Source: Candidatus Stahliibacteriota bacterium (GTDB lineage: Bacteria > Hydrothermota > UBA3072). Taken from it: 51,605 nt of DNA. How positions within the stretch are numbered: position 1 is the first letter of the stretch; every line of letters starts with the position of its first letter. Of the stretch, positions 1 through 9,408 are shown one piece after another. The stretch lies in NCBI GenBank assembly GCA_004377355.1, contig SOIB01000061.1, positions 1 to 51,605 of the forward strand, in the 5' to 3' direction. The notes under the pieces are model-generated. The model was not told the DNA's origin and did not search any database. It saw nothing but the letters and a program-made list of their open reading frames with translations. A program made the translations under genes and the position numbers.

Positions 1-80
1 ACTCCTTTTTCTTTTAAGAAATTCTTAACCATTGTGCAATATGGACAATGTGGTGTCGAATATACTATAACCTTTGTCAT
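1..80 (-). CDS. glutaredoxin-like protein, N-terminal fragment truncated by window edge
   Basis: Not in ORF track. Reverse strand from ATG at 80 reads MTKVIVYSTPHCPYCTMVKNFLKEKG with the CPYC redox motif; AAGGAG Shine-Dalgarno just upstream. Confidence 0.85.
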   Translation of the reverse strand, partial: MTKVIVYSTPHCPYCTMVKNFLKEKG

Positions 81-150
81 CTTCACTCCTTTACTTTTCT
101 TTCTTCATCTCATCCCACAACTTAAGTGCAAGCCTTGGGTGTGGGTTTGT

Positions 151-708
151 TTAAAATTTATAGCCTTGTAACTCTTTGGATGTAAAATTTACTCCAAGCC
201 CCGAAGCAATACGGTTTACAAAATTGAAGTAACTTGTGATCAGATTTATATCCAGTATATCTTTATCAGAAAAGTCTGATTTACGAAGAATTTCAATGTC
301 CTCACGGGTAATCTTATCGGGTGCTTTTGTCAGTTTGTAGGCATATTCAAGCATTTTCTTAATTTTTGAAGGAAATTTAGTCGATGCAAAATTCTTGATT
401 GCTTTTTCAAGTTGTTTTTTATCTTTTAAAAAATGATTTAATGCCTCACTATGATGCACCATACAATATTCGCAGTTATTAGCAGCAGAAACGACGACAG
501 CAATCAGTTCTCTAAGTTCTCTCGAAAGGTTAGAATCTCCAAACATAAGATTTAAATAGAGGTCTAAATGAGACTTCATTGTTTTTGGATTTAAACTATG
601 AACTTTCATTATATTTGAAATCTTTCCACGTTTTTCTTTTATTCTCTCATAAATATCCTTTAACTCACCCTTTGCTTCTTTTTCATCAATCGTATTAATC
701 CAGGCCAT
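151..708 (-). CDS. AhpD-like / carboxymuconolactone decarboxylase family peroxidase-related protein
   Basis: ELIAVVVSAANNCEYCMVHH matches the CxxC..H AhpD-type motif. Confidence 0.8.
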   Translation of the reverse strand: MAWINTIDEKEAKGELKDIYERIKEKRGKISNIMKVHSLNPKTMKSHLDLYLNLMFGDSNLSRELRELIAVVVSAANNCEYCMVHHSEALNHFLKDKKQLEKAIKNFASTKFPSKIKKMLEYAYKLTKAPDKITREDIEILRKSDFSDKDILDINLITSYFNFVNRIASGLGVNFTSKELQGYKF

Positions 709-743
709 TCTTTATAATCTCCTTTCAAGTTAATTTACTTTAT

Positions 744-1253
744 TCATGCTATAAGACATTTTATAATTTCCCCTATATAAATTCTATGGTAGTTTTCCTC
801 TGGATAATGCTCCATTATATCTGATTCAATAAAATGTGTATGGTCTAAATCTTGGTAATATATCTTCTTACATTCTAACACCAATTTGGCTTCAGCGAAA
901 TAAACAGTTCCAGTAAATCCTTCTAATGGTGTAATACCTGTCATGCTTACCTTATCAACATCTCTACCCGAGTTTGTGCCACAGAATTGTAAAACATCTC
1001 TATATTCTTCATTAAAGAACGAAAGAGAAAAAAAGTCTGACTTTTCCATAAAATTATATGTATAACGTGAAGGCCTTATAAAACAAAAACATATTCTTTT
1101 ATTCCAGAGCACACCCAATCCACCCCAGCTTGCGGTCATAGTATTAAAAGAATCAATTGTCCCGGCTGTTATTAACATCCATTTTTCACCAATAAGTTCA
1201 AAAACATTCTCATCCAGAGTATTTGGATCTATCTCTTTAAAATCATTCTCCAT
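744..1253 (-). CDS. flavin reductase-like domain protein (flavoredoxin type)
   Basis: Sequence pattern NTMTASWGGLGVLWNKRICFCFIRPSRYTYNFME...FSLSFF typical of the flavin reductase-like FMN-binding family. Confidence 0.8.
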   Translation of the reverse strand: MENDFKEIDPNTLDENVFELIGEKWMLITAGTIDSFNTMTASWGGLGVLWNKRICFCFIRPSRYTYNFMEKSDFFSLSFFNEEYRDVLQFCGTNSGRDVDKVSMTGITPLEGFTGTVYFAEAKLVLECKKIYYQDLDHTHFIESDIMEHYPEENYHRIYIGEIIKCLIA

Positions 1254-1403
1254 ATTTCCTCCAATTTTGCAAATATACTATTTAGATGAGATAAAGAGTC
1301 AAGGGAAGGATATTAAATCTCTCGCAAAGTAGCAAAGGATAAAAAATAGGAAATTTAATTTTTTTAAATAATTTATTATAAATATTTACCTAATACCTAA
1401 GGC

Positions 1404-3146
1404 TTAATACCCCTTATAGAATTCCCATTCGCCAGATGCTTCATTTCCCTGTTTATCCTTTAGAAAGATGCGAAGGGTATGTTTATCTCCCGAGATTTCT
1501 TCTGGATACTCATGTATTAATCTATCCATCTCTGGATCGTATCTAAAAACCGTAGGTTTTTCATCAATTAAGGTTTTAATAGAGAAAAAATCTATACCTG
1601 AAAGAGAATCGCTAACATGAACAATGATTGGAGTGTTTGAATTTAAATAACTCTTCTTGAGGAAAATGCTCGGTGGAACTGTATCCACAAGGCAAGTAAA
1701 TGTTCCAAAGTTGTCAATAGTTGTTATAAGTTTGTTACCTTCCAAATATGTTTCGCAGTATTTCCACTCCGATTCAAGTAATTCGTAGATTGAATAAGAA
1801 TTAGGTTCAAAAGGTGCCTTAATCTCCATAGTAATTCTACCATTTAACGGAATAGGAGGTTCCCAGACCCATTTAATAGGTTTCCCCCTTGACACCTTAA
1901 CAGAAATAAGAGAGGTATTAAGAATCGCATCATTAGATGGATATATAATGCATCTTGAATCCGGTGATTTATATAAAGGATGTCTTTTAACATCAATATT
2001 CCAGACTAAGATTGAATCTCCTGATTTAACTATCTTGCCTATTTTACTCGCTTCAATCCAGCCTAAGGAATTATCCTTCCTCAATAATATCCCATTTGTA
2101 AATATTGTAAAATTTAGAAAATTTTCATATCCTCTTTTAAAATGGCAATAGTTGCGTGCGTTTGAATCTCCTAAAAAGATAGATATCTTTGATTCGTTAG
2201 ATGCTGCATCTTTTACTATTATAGATACAAGACCATGGTCCTTTGTTGTTAATATGCCATCCCTTCCCTCGTAAAAGGGAAGGTCATTACCCAAAACGGT
2301 AAATAGTCTACGGAACTTCCTACCAGTCCTTACCCTATTGGTAAAGTCAAACTCAAATCTGGAATCACCAGCGTGTGTGTAAGAGAATCGATCATAATAT
2401 TCCTTCCTAACGAGTTTTCCACCTATATATAGTTCTATCTCCTTGGGGCTCAGTAACCCTGAATGCCAATTCACTTTATCATAGGTCTCTATCTCTAATC
2501 CAACACGACCTTTTATACATACACTTGGTGTATCCCGTCCTGTATGAAAGATTGCACCCAGGTGAGAACCACATATTGTTGATGTATCGTCAAGGGGAAC
2601 AAACCGTATTGCATAAATCTCTGGTGGAATGTTATCAGGGATAGAAAATCCCCTGATGAGTGGATCTACAGGATTATTCTCCGTATCCCTCATCTCAAAA
2701 TGTAGGTGTGGTGTATAACACCCTGAACGCCCTGATATCCCTATTATCTCTCCCTTCTTAACCGGTATTTCTCCTTTTTTGAACCATATATCAACTTCAT
2801 AAGTTAATTTTTTTAGCTGTTCTTCTCTAACTCTTTTTTTAATAGATTTTGAGAAACTTGAAAGGTGAGCATAGACGAATACCCTTTCCAGAGAATCCTT
2901 AATGTATATAGCTTTACCATATCCCCATGGAGAGGTTCTCATTCTCATAACCCAGCCATCTGAAACCGAATATACCTCTTTACCTGTTTCTTCTGTAGGT
3001 AGATCAATACCCGCATGAACATGACCTTCTCTCCATTCCCCAAAAGTGGATGTCAGCCCCAACTTCTCTTTAAGAGGCCATCCCGCCCCTATAAATAATA
3101 GAGAAAGCATTAACAGAGTGATTCTTACCTTATTTGTTACCTTCAT
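1404..3146 (-). CDS. secreted M23 family (LytM-type) metallopeptidase with C-terminal beta-sandwich-like region
   Basis: GHVHAGIDL...GRSGCYTPHLHFEMR zinc ligands of M23; signal peptide MKVTNKVRITLLMLSLLFIGAG. ORF track starts at 3167; the ATG at 3146 gives the signal peptide. Confidence 0.85.
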   Translation of the reverse strand: MKVTNKVRITLLMLSLLFIGAGWPLKEKLGLTSTFGEWREGHVHAGIDLPTEETGKEVYSVSDGWVMRMRTSPWGYGKAIYIKDSLERVFVYAHLSSFSKSIKKRVREEQLKKLTYEVDIWFKKGEIPVKKGEIIGISGRSGCYTPHLHFEMRDTENNPVDPLIRGFSIPDNIPPEIYAIRFVPLDDTSTICGSHLGAIFHTGRDTPSVCIKGRVGLEIETYDKVNWHSGLLSPKEIELYIGGKLVRKEYYDRFSYTHAGDSRFEFDFTNRVRTGRKFRRLFTVLGNDLPFYEGRDGILTTKDHGLVSIIVKDAASNESKISIFLGDSNARNYCHFKRGYENFLNFTIFTNGILLRKDNSLGWIEASKIGKIVKSGDSILVWNIDVKRHPLYKSPDSRCIIYPSNDAILNTSLISVKVSRGKPIKWVWEPPIPLNGRITMEIKAPFEPNSYSIYELLESEWKYCETYLEGNKLITTIDNFGTFTCLVDTVPPSIFLKKSYLNSNTPIIVHVSDSLSGIDFFSIKTLIDEKPTVFRYDPEMDRLIHEYPEEISGDKHTLRIFLKDKQGNEASGEWEFYKGY

Positions 3147-3987
3147 TGATATGCCTTTTAAGCACAATTGCTTGCTCTTTTACTCCAATGTCCTGTGCAA
3201 TCACAGGGCACTTTGCTTTTATAAGAAAGTATATTTCTCTTTCTACCTCTGAAAGAGTTTCATAATTCCCCTGCCCTTTTGATATTACCAAATCAGCTTT
3301 TTTAAGAAATCTTAGAAATTGTTTATTACAAAGAGAAAGGATTGTCCCTGGTGCGGGTGAACCAGAGGAAATTATCCTCGCAACCTCACCAATTCCAGAA
3401 CGCTCTGCATCCTCTTTTGTAACATCATTTATTATAGGTTCCTCCCGAACAACATAGACTACATCCCCTTCCATCTCTTCTATCAGAACCCTGTCAAATA
3501 CAGTCTCACCCGCATTATCTCCGATGTAAAGGATTGTCTTTGCATCATTAAGGGATTTCTTAAACGGTTCGTAATCAAGAATTGCAAAACGAACCTCCAT
3601 TGTTTCTTTTAGTGTCTCTTCAACATCAAAATCATTGCCTACTCCAAAGTCTATGATATTACCAGCTATTGCGACTCGAATAGCTGAAAGTAGAGGATCT
3701 TTAGAATCCTCAACAATCTTTTTTAATTTTGGATATAGAGTAAGTGAATAACTTATATATTCGTTCTTTATGTGCTTAAATGGGTCCTTTACTCCTGAAC
3801 TCTCCCTTATAACTTTATAAATCTCCAGAGCTATTTCAGGAGGGGAAGCTTCCAATGGAATATCTGGAATAATCCTTGCTATCTCGTTAAGAATCTTCTT
3901 CTGCTCATCAGGACCTAGTCCAGCGATCCTGGCAGCTGTAAGCCCCTGTTTAAAAAAACAAGGTATACATTCAAGATAGGTTTTCAT
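3130..3987 (-). CDS. DUF89 / damage-control phosphatase family (ARMT1-like) protein
   Basis: N-terminal YLECIPCFFKQ and FGVGNDFD ... DNAGETVFDRVLIEEM motifs of DUF89. Confidence 0.85.
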   Translation of the reverse strand: MKTYLECIPCFFKQGLTAARIAGLGPDEQKKILNEIARIIPDIPLEASPPEIALEIYKVIRESSGVKDPFKHIKNEYISYSLTLYPKLKKIVEDSKDPLLSAIRVAIAGNIIDFGVGNDFDVEETLKETMEVRFAILDYEPFKKSLNDAKTILYIGDNAGETVFDRVLIEEMEGDVVYVVREEPIINDVTKEDAERSGIGEVARIISSGSPAPGTILSLCNKQFLRFLKKADLVISKGQGNYETLSEVEREIYFLIKAKCPVIAQDIGVKEQAIVLKRHINEGNK

Positions 3988-4811
3988 GAGAGTTTGAGAA
4001 TATTAAACACATTATCGATAATCCGTTTATATGCCTTTGCCACACTTGAATCCGGATATTCTGTTATATATGGCATTCCTGTATCTGTTGCTTCTACAAC
4101 CTTAGGCTCTATAGGAATGCTGCCAAGAAAAGGAATACCCATTTCACTCGCTACCCTTTCCCCACCTCCTTCTTTAAAAAGAGCGATTTTTTCTCCACAT
4201 TTAGGGCAGATAAGTCCACTCATATTTTCTACAATTCCTAGTATCTTTAAATTGAGTTTTTGTGCAAAAGTTACTGACTTTCTAACGTCAAGGATTGAAA
4301 TCTCCTGGGGAGTTGTAACAATTATTGCACTTGTAACCGGAACTAACTGAGCCATAGATAATGGCTCATCCCCTGTTCCTGGAGGAGCGTCAACAATCAA
4401 CCAATCAAGAGCACCCCACTGGATATCTTTCAGGAATTGCTCAATAACCTTCATCTTGAGTGGACCCCTCCAAATTATTGCTTCTTTTTTATCCGGGAGA
4501 AGGAATCCCATTGAAGCAAGCTTTAGATTATCATTAATTATAACAGGTTCAATCCTGTTATCTTTAGATACTTCCATATGTTCTTTATCTACTCCAAGCA
4601 TCAAGGGTAGATTTGGTCCGTGTATATCTATATCTAAAAGACCAACTTTGTAACCTTTTTTGGCTAAACTAAGAGCAAGATTACTGGCTATAGTACTCTT
4701 CCCAACACCTCCCTTTCCACTCATTACCATTATAATATTCCTAACTTCCTTTAGATTCTCCTTTATTAAACTCCTCGAATCTTTTGCTTCATTACCTATT
4801 TCCTGCATCAA
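3984..4811 (-). CDS. Mrp/NBP35-type ATP-binding Fe-S cluster carrier protein
   Basis: MSGKGGVGKSTIASNLA deviant Walker A, DAPPGTGDEPLS, CPKCG near C-terminus; 4-bp overlap with DUF89. Confidence 0.92.
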   Translation of the reverse strand: MMQEIGNEAKDSRSLIKENLKEVRNIIMVMSGKGGVGKSTIASNLALSLAKKGYKVGLLDIDIHGPNLPLMLGVDKEHMEVSKDNRIEPVIINDNLKLASMGFLLPDKKEAIIWRGPLKMKVIEQFLKDIQWGALDWLIVDAPPGTGDEPLSMAQLVPVTSAIIVTTPQEISILDVRKSVTFAQKLNLKILGIVENMSGLICPKCGEKIALFKEGGGERVASEMGIPFLGSIPIEPKVVEATDTGMPYITEYPDSSVAKAYKRIIDNVFNILKLS

Positions 4812-4850
4812 AACCTCCTTTCATTTATTGTCTTGCCACAAGATTACAGG

Positions 4851-4890
4851 TTTCAAGGGTTCAAGTATTCAAGAGTTCAAGTTGTGAATG
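4851..4890. repeat. 8-nt periodic degenerate repeat
   Basis: TTTCAAGG GTTCAAGT ATTCAAGA GTTCAAGT TGTGAATG. Confidence 0.75.
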
Positions 4891-5386
4891 TTTCGATAGC
4901 TCTTTTTAGAATCCTCAAGTGGCTTTCAAATGGAATAAGAGGTAAATTATTTACTGGGAAAAATTTAACCTCAAGGGTATCACTCCCAGCTCTCAGTTCT
5001 CCTCCAATTATTTCTATCTCATAACCAATCACAAGGACATTACCATAAATGGAACTCTCCTCATTATCCACATCTAAAAGCCTCTTTACTCTTCCGTGTA
5101 GTCCTGTTTCCTCTTCGAGTTCTCTAATACAACCTTCCACAGGACTCTCGTCATCCTCGAGGAATCCAGAAGGAAGAGCCCACTTACCAATATCAGGTGC
5201 CACACCTCTTTTTATAAGAAGCACACAATCGTCCTTTCTCACCACACAAGCCACCGAGGGAAGTGGGTTTTTATAGTGGACCCATCCGCAATCTGGACAA
5301 CAGTAACGCTTCTTACCCTCAATTTCTTTCTTTTCTAAGTTCCTACCACATTTGATACAATATCGTACTGGTATTTTATCATTCAC
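4877..5386 (-). CDS. Nudix hydrolase with N-terminal zinc ribbon
   Basis: CIKCG...CCPDCGWVHYKNP zinc ribbon and GFLEDDESPVEGCIRELEEETGL Nudix box. ORF track starts at TTG 5476; GTG 5386 is a plausible true start. Confidence 0.88.
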   Translation of the reverse strand: MNDKIPVRYCIKCGRNLEKKEIEGKKRYCCPDCGWVHYKNPLPSVACVVRKDDCVLLIKRGVAPDIGKWALPSGFLEDDESPVEGCIRELEEETGLHGRVKRLLDVDNEESSIYGNVLVIGYEIEIIGGELRAGSDTLEVKFFPVNNLPLIPFESHLRILKRAIETFTT

Positions 5387-5510
5387 TTCGAATCCATAAT
5401 ATGAGTCTTTTAGATAAGTGCAAGGGAAGAAAACAGCAATGAACACAGAATTTGAGGATTCGAGGGGCATTGACAAATGTATGGTAGAAACTTACAGTAA
5501 TAGGAGAAAA

Positions 5511-6566
5511 ATGTCGCTTATATCCAGGGTAGTTGATATACCATTATTTTTACATATTGAAAGTGAATGCATTGAGAAGATAGGAGACATCCTCTCACAA
5601 AATAATCTATTATTTAAGAATGTGTTGCTACTTTCAGGGGACACAACATTCAAGGCTGCAGGCAGGAGGGTGGTTGATATACTTACGGGTCTGGGTAAAA
5701 GTGTTGATGTAATGAGGATTCCAGACTCTACCATCGAAACTGCAGAGAGGGTTAGAGCTTCCATAAAAGACTCAAATTACAACGTTGTAATCGGTGTCGG
5801 AGGTGGAAAGGTTATTGATGTTGGAAAATACGCATCAAACCTGGAAGGAATAAACTTTATTTCGATACCAACGACTGTTGCCAATGATGGAATATGTTCT
5901 CCTGTATCGGTGATATCATACAAAAAGGAAAAGAGGAGCATAATAACAAAGACACCCATAGGAGTTATAGCTGACCTTTCAATAATAAAAGATGCTCCAA
6001 TAAGAATGATTAGAGCAGGAATTGGGGATCTCCTATCAAACATATCCGCAGTCAAGGACTGGGAATTAGCCCGTGAAATCAAAGGGGATAATTTTGATGA
6101 ATTTGCATGTTTACTATCAAGCAGGGCAGCAGAATCTGTTTTAATTTCGGATTCCAATGATATCCTATCTTTAGAATTTTTAAACAAGCTGGTTGGAAGT
6201 CTCACCTTAAGTGGCATTTCAATGGGTATAGCAGGATCAAGCAAACCCGCAAGTGGCGCAGAGCATAAATTCAGTCATGCTCTTGATGTCATTTCCAAAA
6301 ATCCTGCCCTCCACGGTGAACAGACAAGCCTTGGGCTTATTATTGCTACATACCTTAGAGGAGATGATTGGGAACGTTTTGTTTCAATATTCGGACACTG
6401 GGGTATACCAACGAAAGCAAAAGAATTGAATATTTCAAAAGAAGAGGTGGTAAAAGCTCTAATTTTTGCTCCAAAGACAAGACCAGATCGCTATACCATC
6501 CTGGAACATATTAAAATCAATGAAAAAAAAGCCATAGAAGCGGCTGAAAAAACTGGTGTAATCTAA
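5511..6566 (+). CDS. sn-glycerol-1-phosphate dehydrogenase-like (AraM/EgsA family) protein
   Basis: VVIGVGGGKVIDVGKYASNLEGINFISIPTTVANDGICSPVSVI and GAEHKFSHALD metal-ligand region. AGGAG-aaaa-ATG places the start at 5511 (ORF track 5418). Confidence 0.8.
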   Translation: MSLISRVVDIPLFLHIESECIEKIGDILSQNNLLFKNVLLLSGDTTFKAAGRRVVDILTGLGKSVDVMRIPDSTIETAERVRASIKDSNYNVVIGVGGGKVIDVGKYASNLEGINFISIPTTVANDGICSPVSVISYKKEKRSIITKTPIGVIADLSIIKDAPIRMIRAGIGDLLSNISAVKDWELAREIKGDNFDEFACLLSSRAAESVLISDSNDILSLEFLNKLVGSLTLSGISMGIAGSSKPASGAEHKFSHALDVISKNPALHGEQTSLGLIIATYLRGDDWERFVSIFGHWGIPTKAKELNISKEEVVKALIFAPKTRPDRYTILEHIKINEKKAIEAAEKTGVI

Positions 6567-6581
6567 TAATGTGAGGTATTC

Positions 6582-7547
6582 ATGATAAAAAGTGGTGTAA
6601 TTGGTGTAGGACATATGGGTAAACATCATGCACGTATTCTCGCTGAAATCCCTGAATGTGAGTTAATTGGTGTCTGTGATATAGATAAGGATAAGGGTCA
6701 AAAGATTGCTACGGAGTATAACTGTACATATCATGGCAATATAAAAGAACTATTGTCAAAGACTGATGCTGTTATAATTGCAACTCCGACAAATACTCAT
6801 CGAAAAATTACAATTGAAGCCCTCAACAAAGGAAACCATGTGTTGGTTGAGAAACCTATATCACTTGATTTAAAAGAGGCGGATGAGATAATAACTGCTG
6901 CTTCACGTAATAATCTCATCCTCCAGGTTGGACATATAGAACGTTTTAACCCAGCAATCCTGGCTTCAAAAAAGGTGGTCCAGAACCCCCTCTTCATTGA
7001 AGCACACCGCCTTTCCCCATTTTATGGTAGAGGAGTTGATGTTTCCGTTGTCCTGGATCTTATGGTTCACGATTTAGATATAATACTTAATTACGTTAAG
7101 AGTCCTGTCAAACATATATCAGCAGGTGGCGTTCCAGTACTCACAAACTATATCGATATTGCAAATGCAAGGCTTGAATTTGAGAATGGAGCTATAGCTA
7201 ATATAACTGCATCCCGAATATCTCTAATGAAATTAAGAAAAATTCGTTTCTGGCAGAAATATTCGTATGTTTCTGTGGATACATTGAACAGGAAAGTAGG
7301 GGTATTTTACAGAGAAATAAACAATGGACAACCTGAGATAAAAGAAGAAGATATAAACGTCCCAACTGATGAACCATTACTACTTCAAAATCAATCATTT
7401 ATTGATGCATGCATTGGAAAAAAGGATATCGAGTTTACTCCAGAGGAAGCAAAGGCTTCACTTGCCCTCGCACATAAAATTCTAGATAAGATTGTAAGCA
7501 GAGCAAAAAAATTAGATTTTAAACTGGAGCGTGAAGAATATCCCTGA
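6582..7547 (+). CDS. Gfo/Idh/MocA family NAD(P)-dependent oxidoreductase
   Basis: GVIGVGHMGKHHARIL Rossmann motif, VLVEKPISL, VLDLMVHDLDIIL; precedes lpxB. Confidence 0.9.
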   Translation: MIKSGVIGVGHMGKHHARILAEIPECELIGVCDIDKDKGQKIATEYNCTYHGNIKELLSKTDAVIIATPTNTHRKITIEALNKGNHVLVEKPISLDLKEADEIITAASRNNLILQVGHIERFNPAILASKKVVQNPLFIEAHRLSPFYGRGVDVSVVLDLMVHDLDIILNYVKSPVKHISAGGVPVLTNYIDIANARLEFENGAIANITASRISLMKLRKIRFWQKYSYVSVDTLNRKVGVFYREINNGQPEIKEEDINVPTDEPLLLQNQSFIDACIGKKDIEFTPEEAKASLALAHKILDKIVSRAKKLDFKLEREEYP

Positions 7548-8650
7548 TGAAAGCATTATTCATTGCAGGTGAGACCTCAGGCGACATTCATGCTTCCAAC
7601 CTAATTAATTCATTAAAAAAGATAAATCCTGAAATACAATTTATAGGAATCGGCGGAGAAAAAATGACTGAGGTTGGTGTCAATATAATTTATCCAGCTG
7701 AGAGGATAAGCGTACTAGGTTTTAGTGAAGTTATAAGTAAAATCTCCTGTATAAAAGAAGCCCGTAGAGAAATTTCCAAGGTTGTGAGAAGACAGCAGCT
7801 CGACTTTGCTGTTACCGTTGATTTTCCTGGATTCAATATTCCAATTGCAAGATACTTAAATAATAATGGTATTCCAGTTTTTTATTTTATAACACCACAG
7901 GTATGGGCATGGGGAGCCTGGAGAGTGAAGCACCTCCGAAAATACTTTAAGCATCTTTTCGTTATCCTCCCATTTGAAGAAAAATTCTTTAAAAGTGAAT
8001 CAATAAACGTTAGTTTCCTGGGAAACCCTATACTGGATATTGCAATAGCACCTGGAGAACTAAAAAAGAAAGATCTCCCGGATTCAGAGCTTCTCATCTC
8101 CCTTCTACCTGGGTCCAGGGAATCGGAAATAAAGAGGCTTTTCGCTCCAATGCTTGCTGCCTATAATCTTTTCAAAAATAAGCATCCAGAAAGTGCTGCA
8201 GTAGTAGCCCTTCACAATAAAAACCTACTCCCGCTTGTAGAGAGGATAGGTGGTGAACATCTGGTTGACATACCTGTATTCTGCGGAAAAACCTATGATA
8301 TACTAAATCTTTCCAATCTTGCTATTGTTACATCTGGGACAGCAACAATTGAAGCTGGTATCTTCAACACTCCAATGGTAATTATTTACAAATTATCCTT
8401 CATATCCTGGATAATCGCAAGAATACTTGCTCGTGTAAAGAATTTCGGTTTGATAAATCTTATATTTTCTAAAGATGTAGTCCCGGAACTCCTTCAGGGA
8501 GAAGTTAATCCACAAAATATTAGTAGAGCACTCGAAGAGGTTCACAGCAATAGATTTAAAATAATGGATAAGTTTAGTGAATTGAAATATCTATTAGGTA
8601 ATAAGGGGTGCTATGATAGGATCGCTAATTCACTCCTTTCTATGGTTTAG
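7547..8650 (+). CDS. lpxB: lipid-A-disaccharide synthase
   Basis: MKALFIAGETSGDIHASNLINSLKK, FIGIGGEKM, YFITPQVWAWGAWRVKHLRK, LLPGSRESEI, TSGTATIEAGIF motifs. Confidence 0.95.
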   Translation: MKALFIAGETSGDIHASNLINSLKKINPEIQFIGIGGEKMTEVGVNIIYPAERISVLGFSEVISKISCIKEARREISKVVRRQQLDFAVTVDFPGFNIPIARYLNNNGIPVFYFITPQVWAWGAWRVKHLRKYFKHLFVILPFEEKFFKSESINVSFLGNPILDIAIAPGELKKKDLPDSELLISLLPGSRESEIKRLFAPMLAAYNLFKNKHPESAAVVALHNKNLLPLVERIGGEHLVDIPVFCGKTYDILNLSNLAIVTSGTATIEAGIFNTPMVIIYKLSFISWIIARILARVKNFGLINLIFSKDVVPELLQGEVNPQNISRALEEVHSNRFKIMDKFSELKYLLGNKGCYDRIANSLLSMV

Positions 8651-9203
8651 TGGACCTTTTGTTTTAACCATTCTCATATTAATCCTTGGTCACACATGGA
8701 GAATAAGTTTTAGAGGATGGGAACAAGTCCTGAAATATGATAATTCTGTTCTCTATACCTTCTGGCACGAGAATATGCTCCCTGTTCTCTTCTCTCATAA
8801 AAAAAGAGGTGTTGGCATAATTGTATCCTTGAGTCCGGATGGAGAACTTGTCGCCAGAATACTTAAGATACTTGGATATAAAGTCTTCAGGGGAGATACA
8901 GAAAAAAGGGGAAGAAAGGTGATGAAAGAATTGATACAATATGGTAAAGGTAACAAGGAAATCGCAATTACACCAGATGGACCAAGTGGGCCCAGAAGAG
9001 AAGTTAAAAGGGGGGTCTTTGTAATAGCAAGAAGAACCGAGCTTCCACTCTTCGCAGTAAAGATCGAAGCAGGTCGATGCTTTAGATTCTCCTCGTGGGA
9101 TAGATTCATGCTCCCTTTACCGTTCAGCAAGATAAAAATCTCAATAAGGGGACCTATTGAAAAACTGGATAGTGAGGTTCTAAAAGAAGCTCTCTCTAAT
9201 TAG
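8613..9203 (+). CDS. DUF374 / lysophospholipid acyltransferase-like protein
   Basis: FWHENMLPVLF, SPDGELVARILKILGYKVFRGDTEKRG, ITPDGPSGPRREVKRGV motifs of the DUF374 LPLAT family; overlaps lpxB 3' end. Confidence 0.88.
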   Translation: MIGSLIHSFLWFSGPFVLTILILILGHTWRISFRGWEQVLKYDNSVLYTFWHENMLPVLFSHKKRGVGIIVSLSPDGELVARILKILGYKVFRGDTEKRGRKVMKELIQYGKGNKEIAITPDGPSGPRREVKRGVFVIARRTELPLFAVKIEAGRCFRFSSWDRFMLPLPFSKIKISIRGPIEKLDSEVLKEALSN

Positions 9204-9204
9204 T

Positions 9205-9395
9205 AATGAAAACATAATTGACCCACAAAACCCTACAATTTCATTTTACTTTAGGCTCTAAAAAGAAAGATTTATCTTTTCACATTCCTCAGATATATAC
9301 CAGATTGGTTCATTAAAGATACAATGCGTAAGATGAAAAATCTATTTCTAATAAATGTTCATGAGCTACTTACCATCAAAGACAAATGGATCTAA
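9205..9395 (+). pseudogene. possible frameshifted C-terminal remnant of an unidentified protein
   Basis: Frame from 9205 reads NENIIDPQNPTISFYFRL-stop; the next frame from 9255 continues ALKRKIYLFTFLRYIPDWFIKDTMRKMKNLFLINVHELLTIKDKWI-stop, suggesting one coding stretch broken near GGCTCTAAAAAG. Confidence 0.35.
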
Positions 9396-9408
9396 CTCTA
9401 TTTGGGAC

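Noticed and set aside
5777-6244. 155-aa - strand ORF
   Set aside because: Antisense to the G1PDH-like gene, which carries specific motifs.
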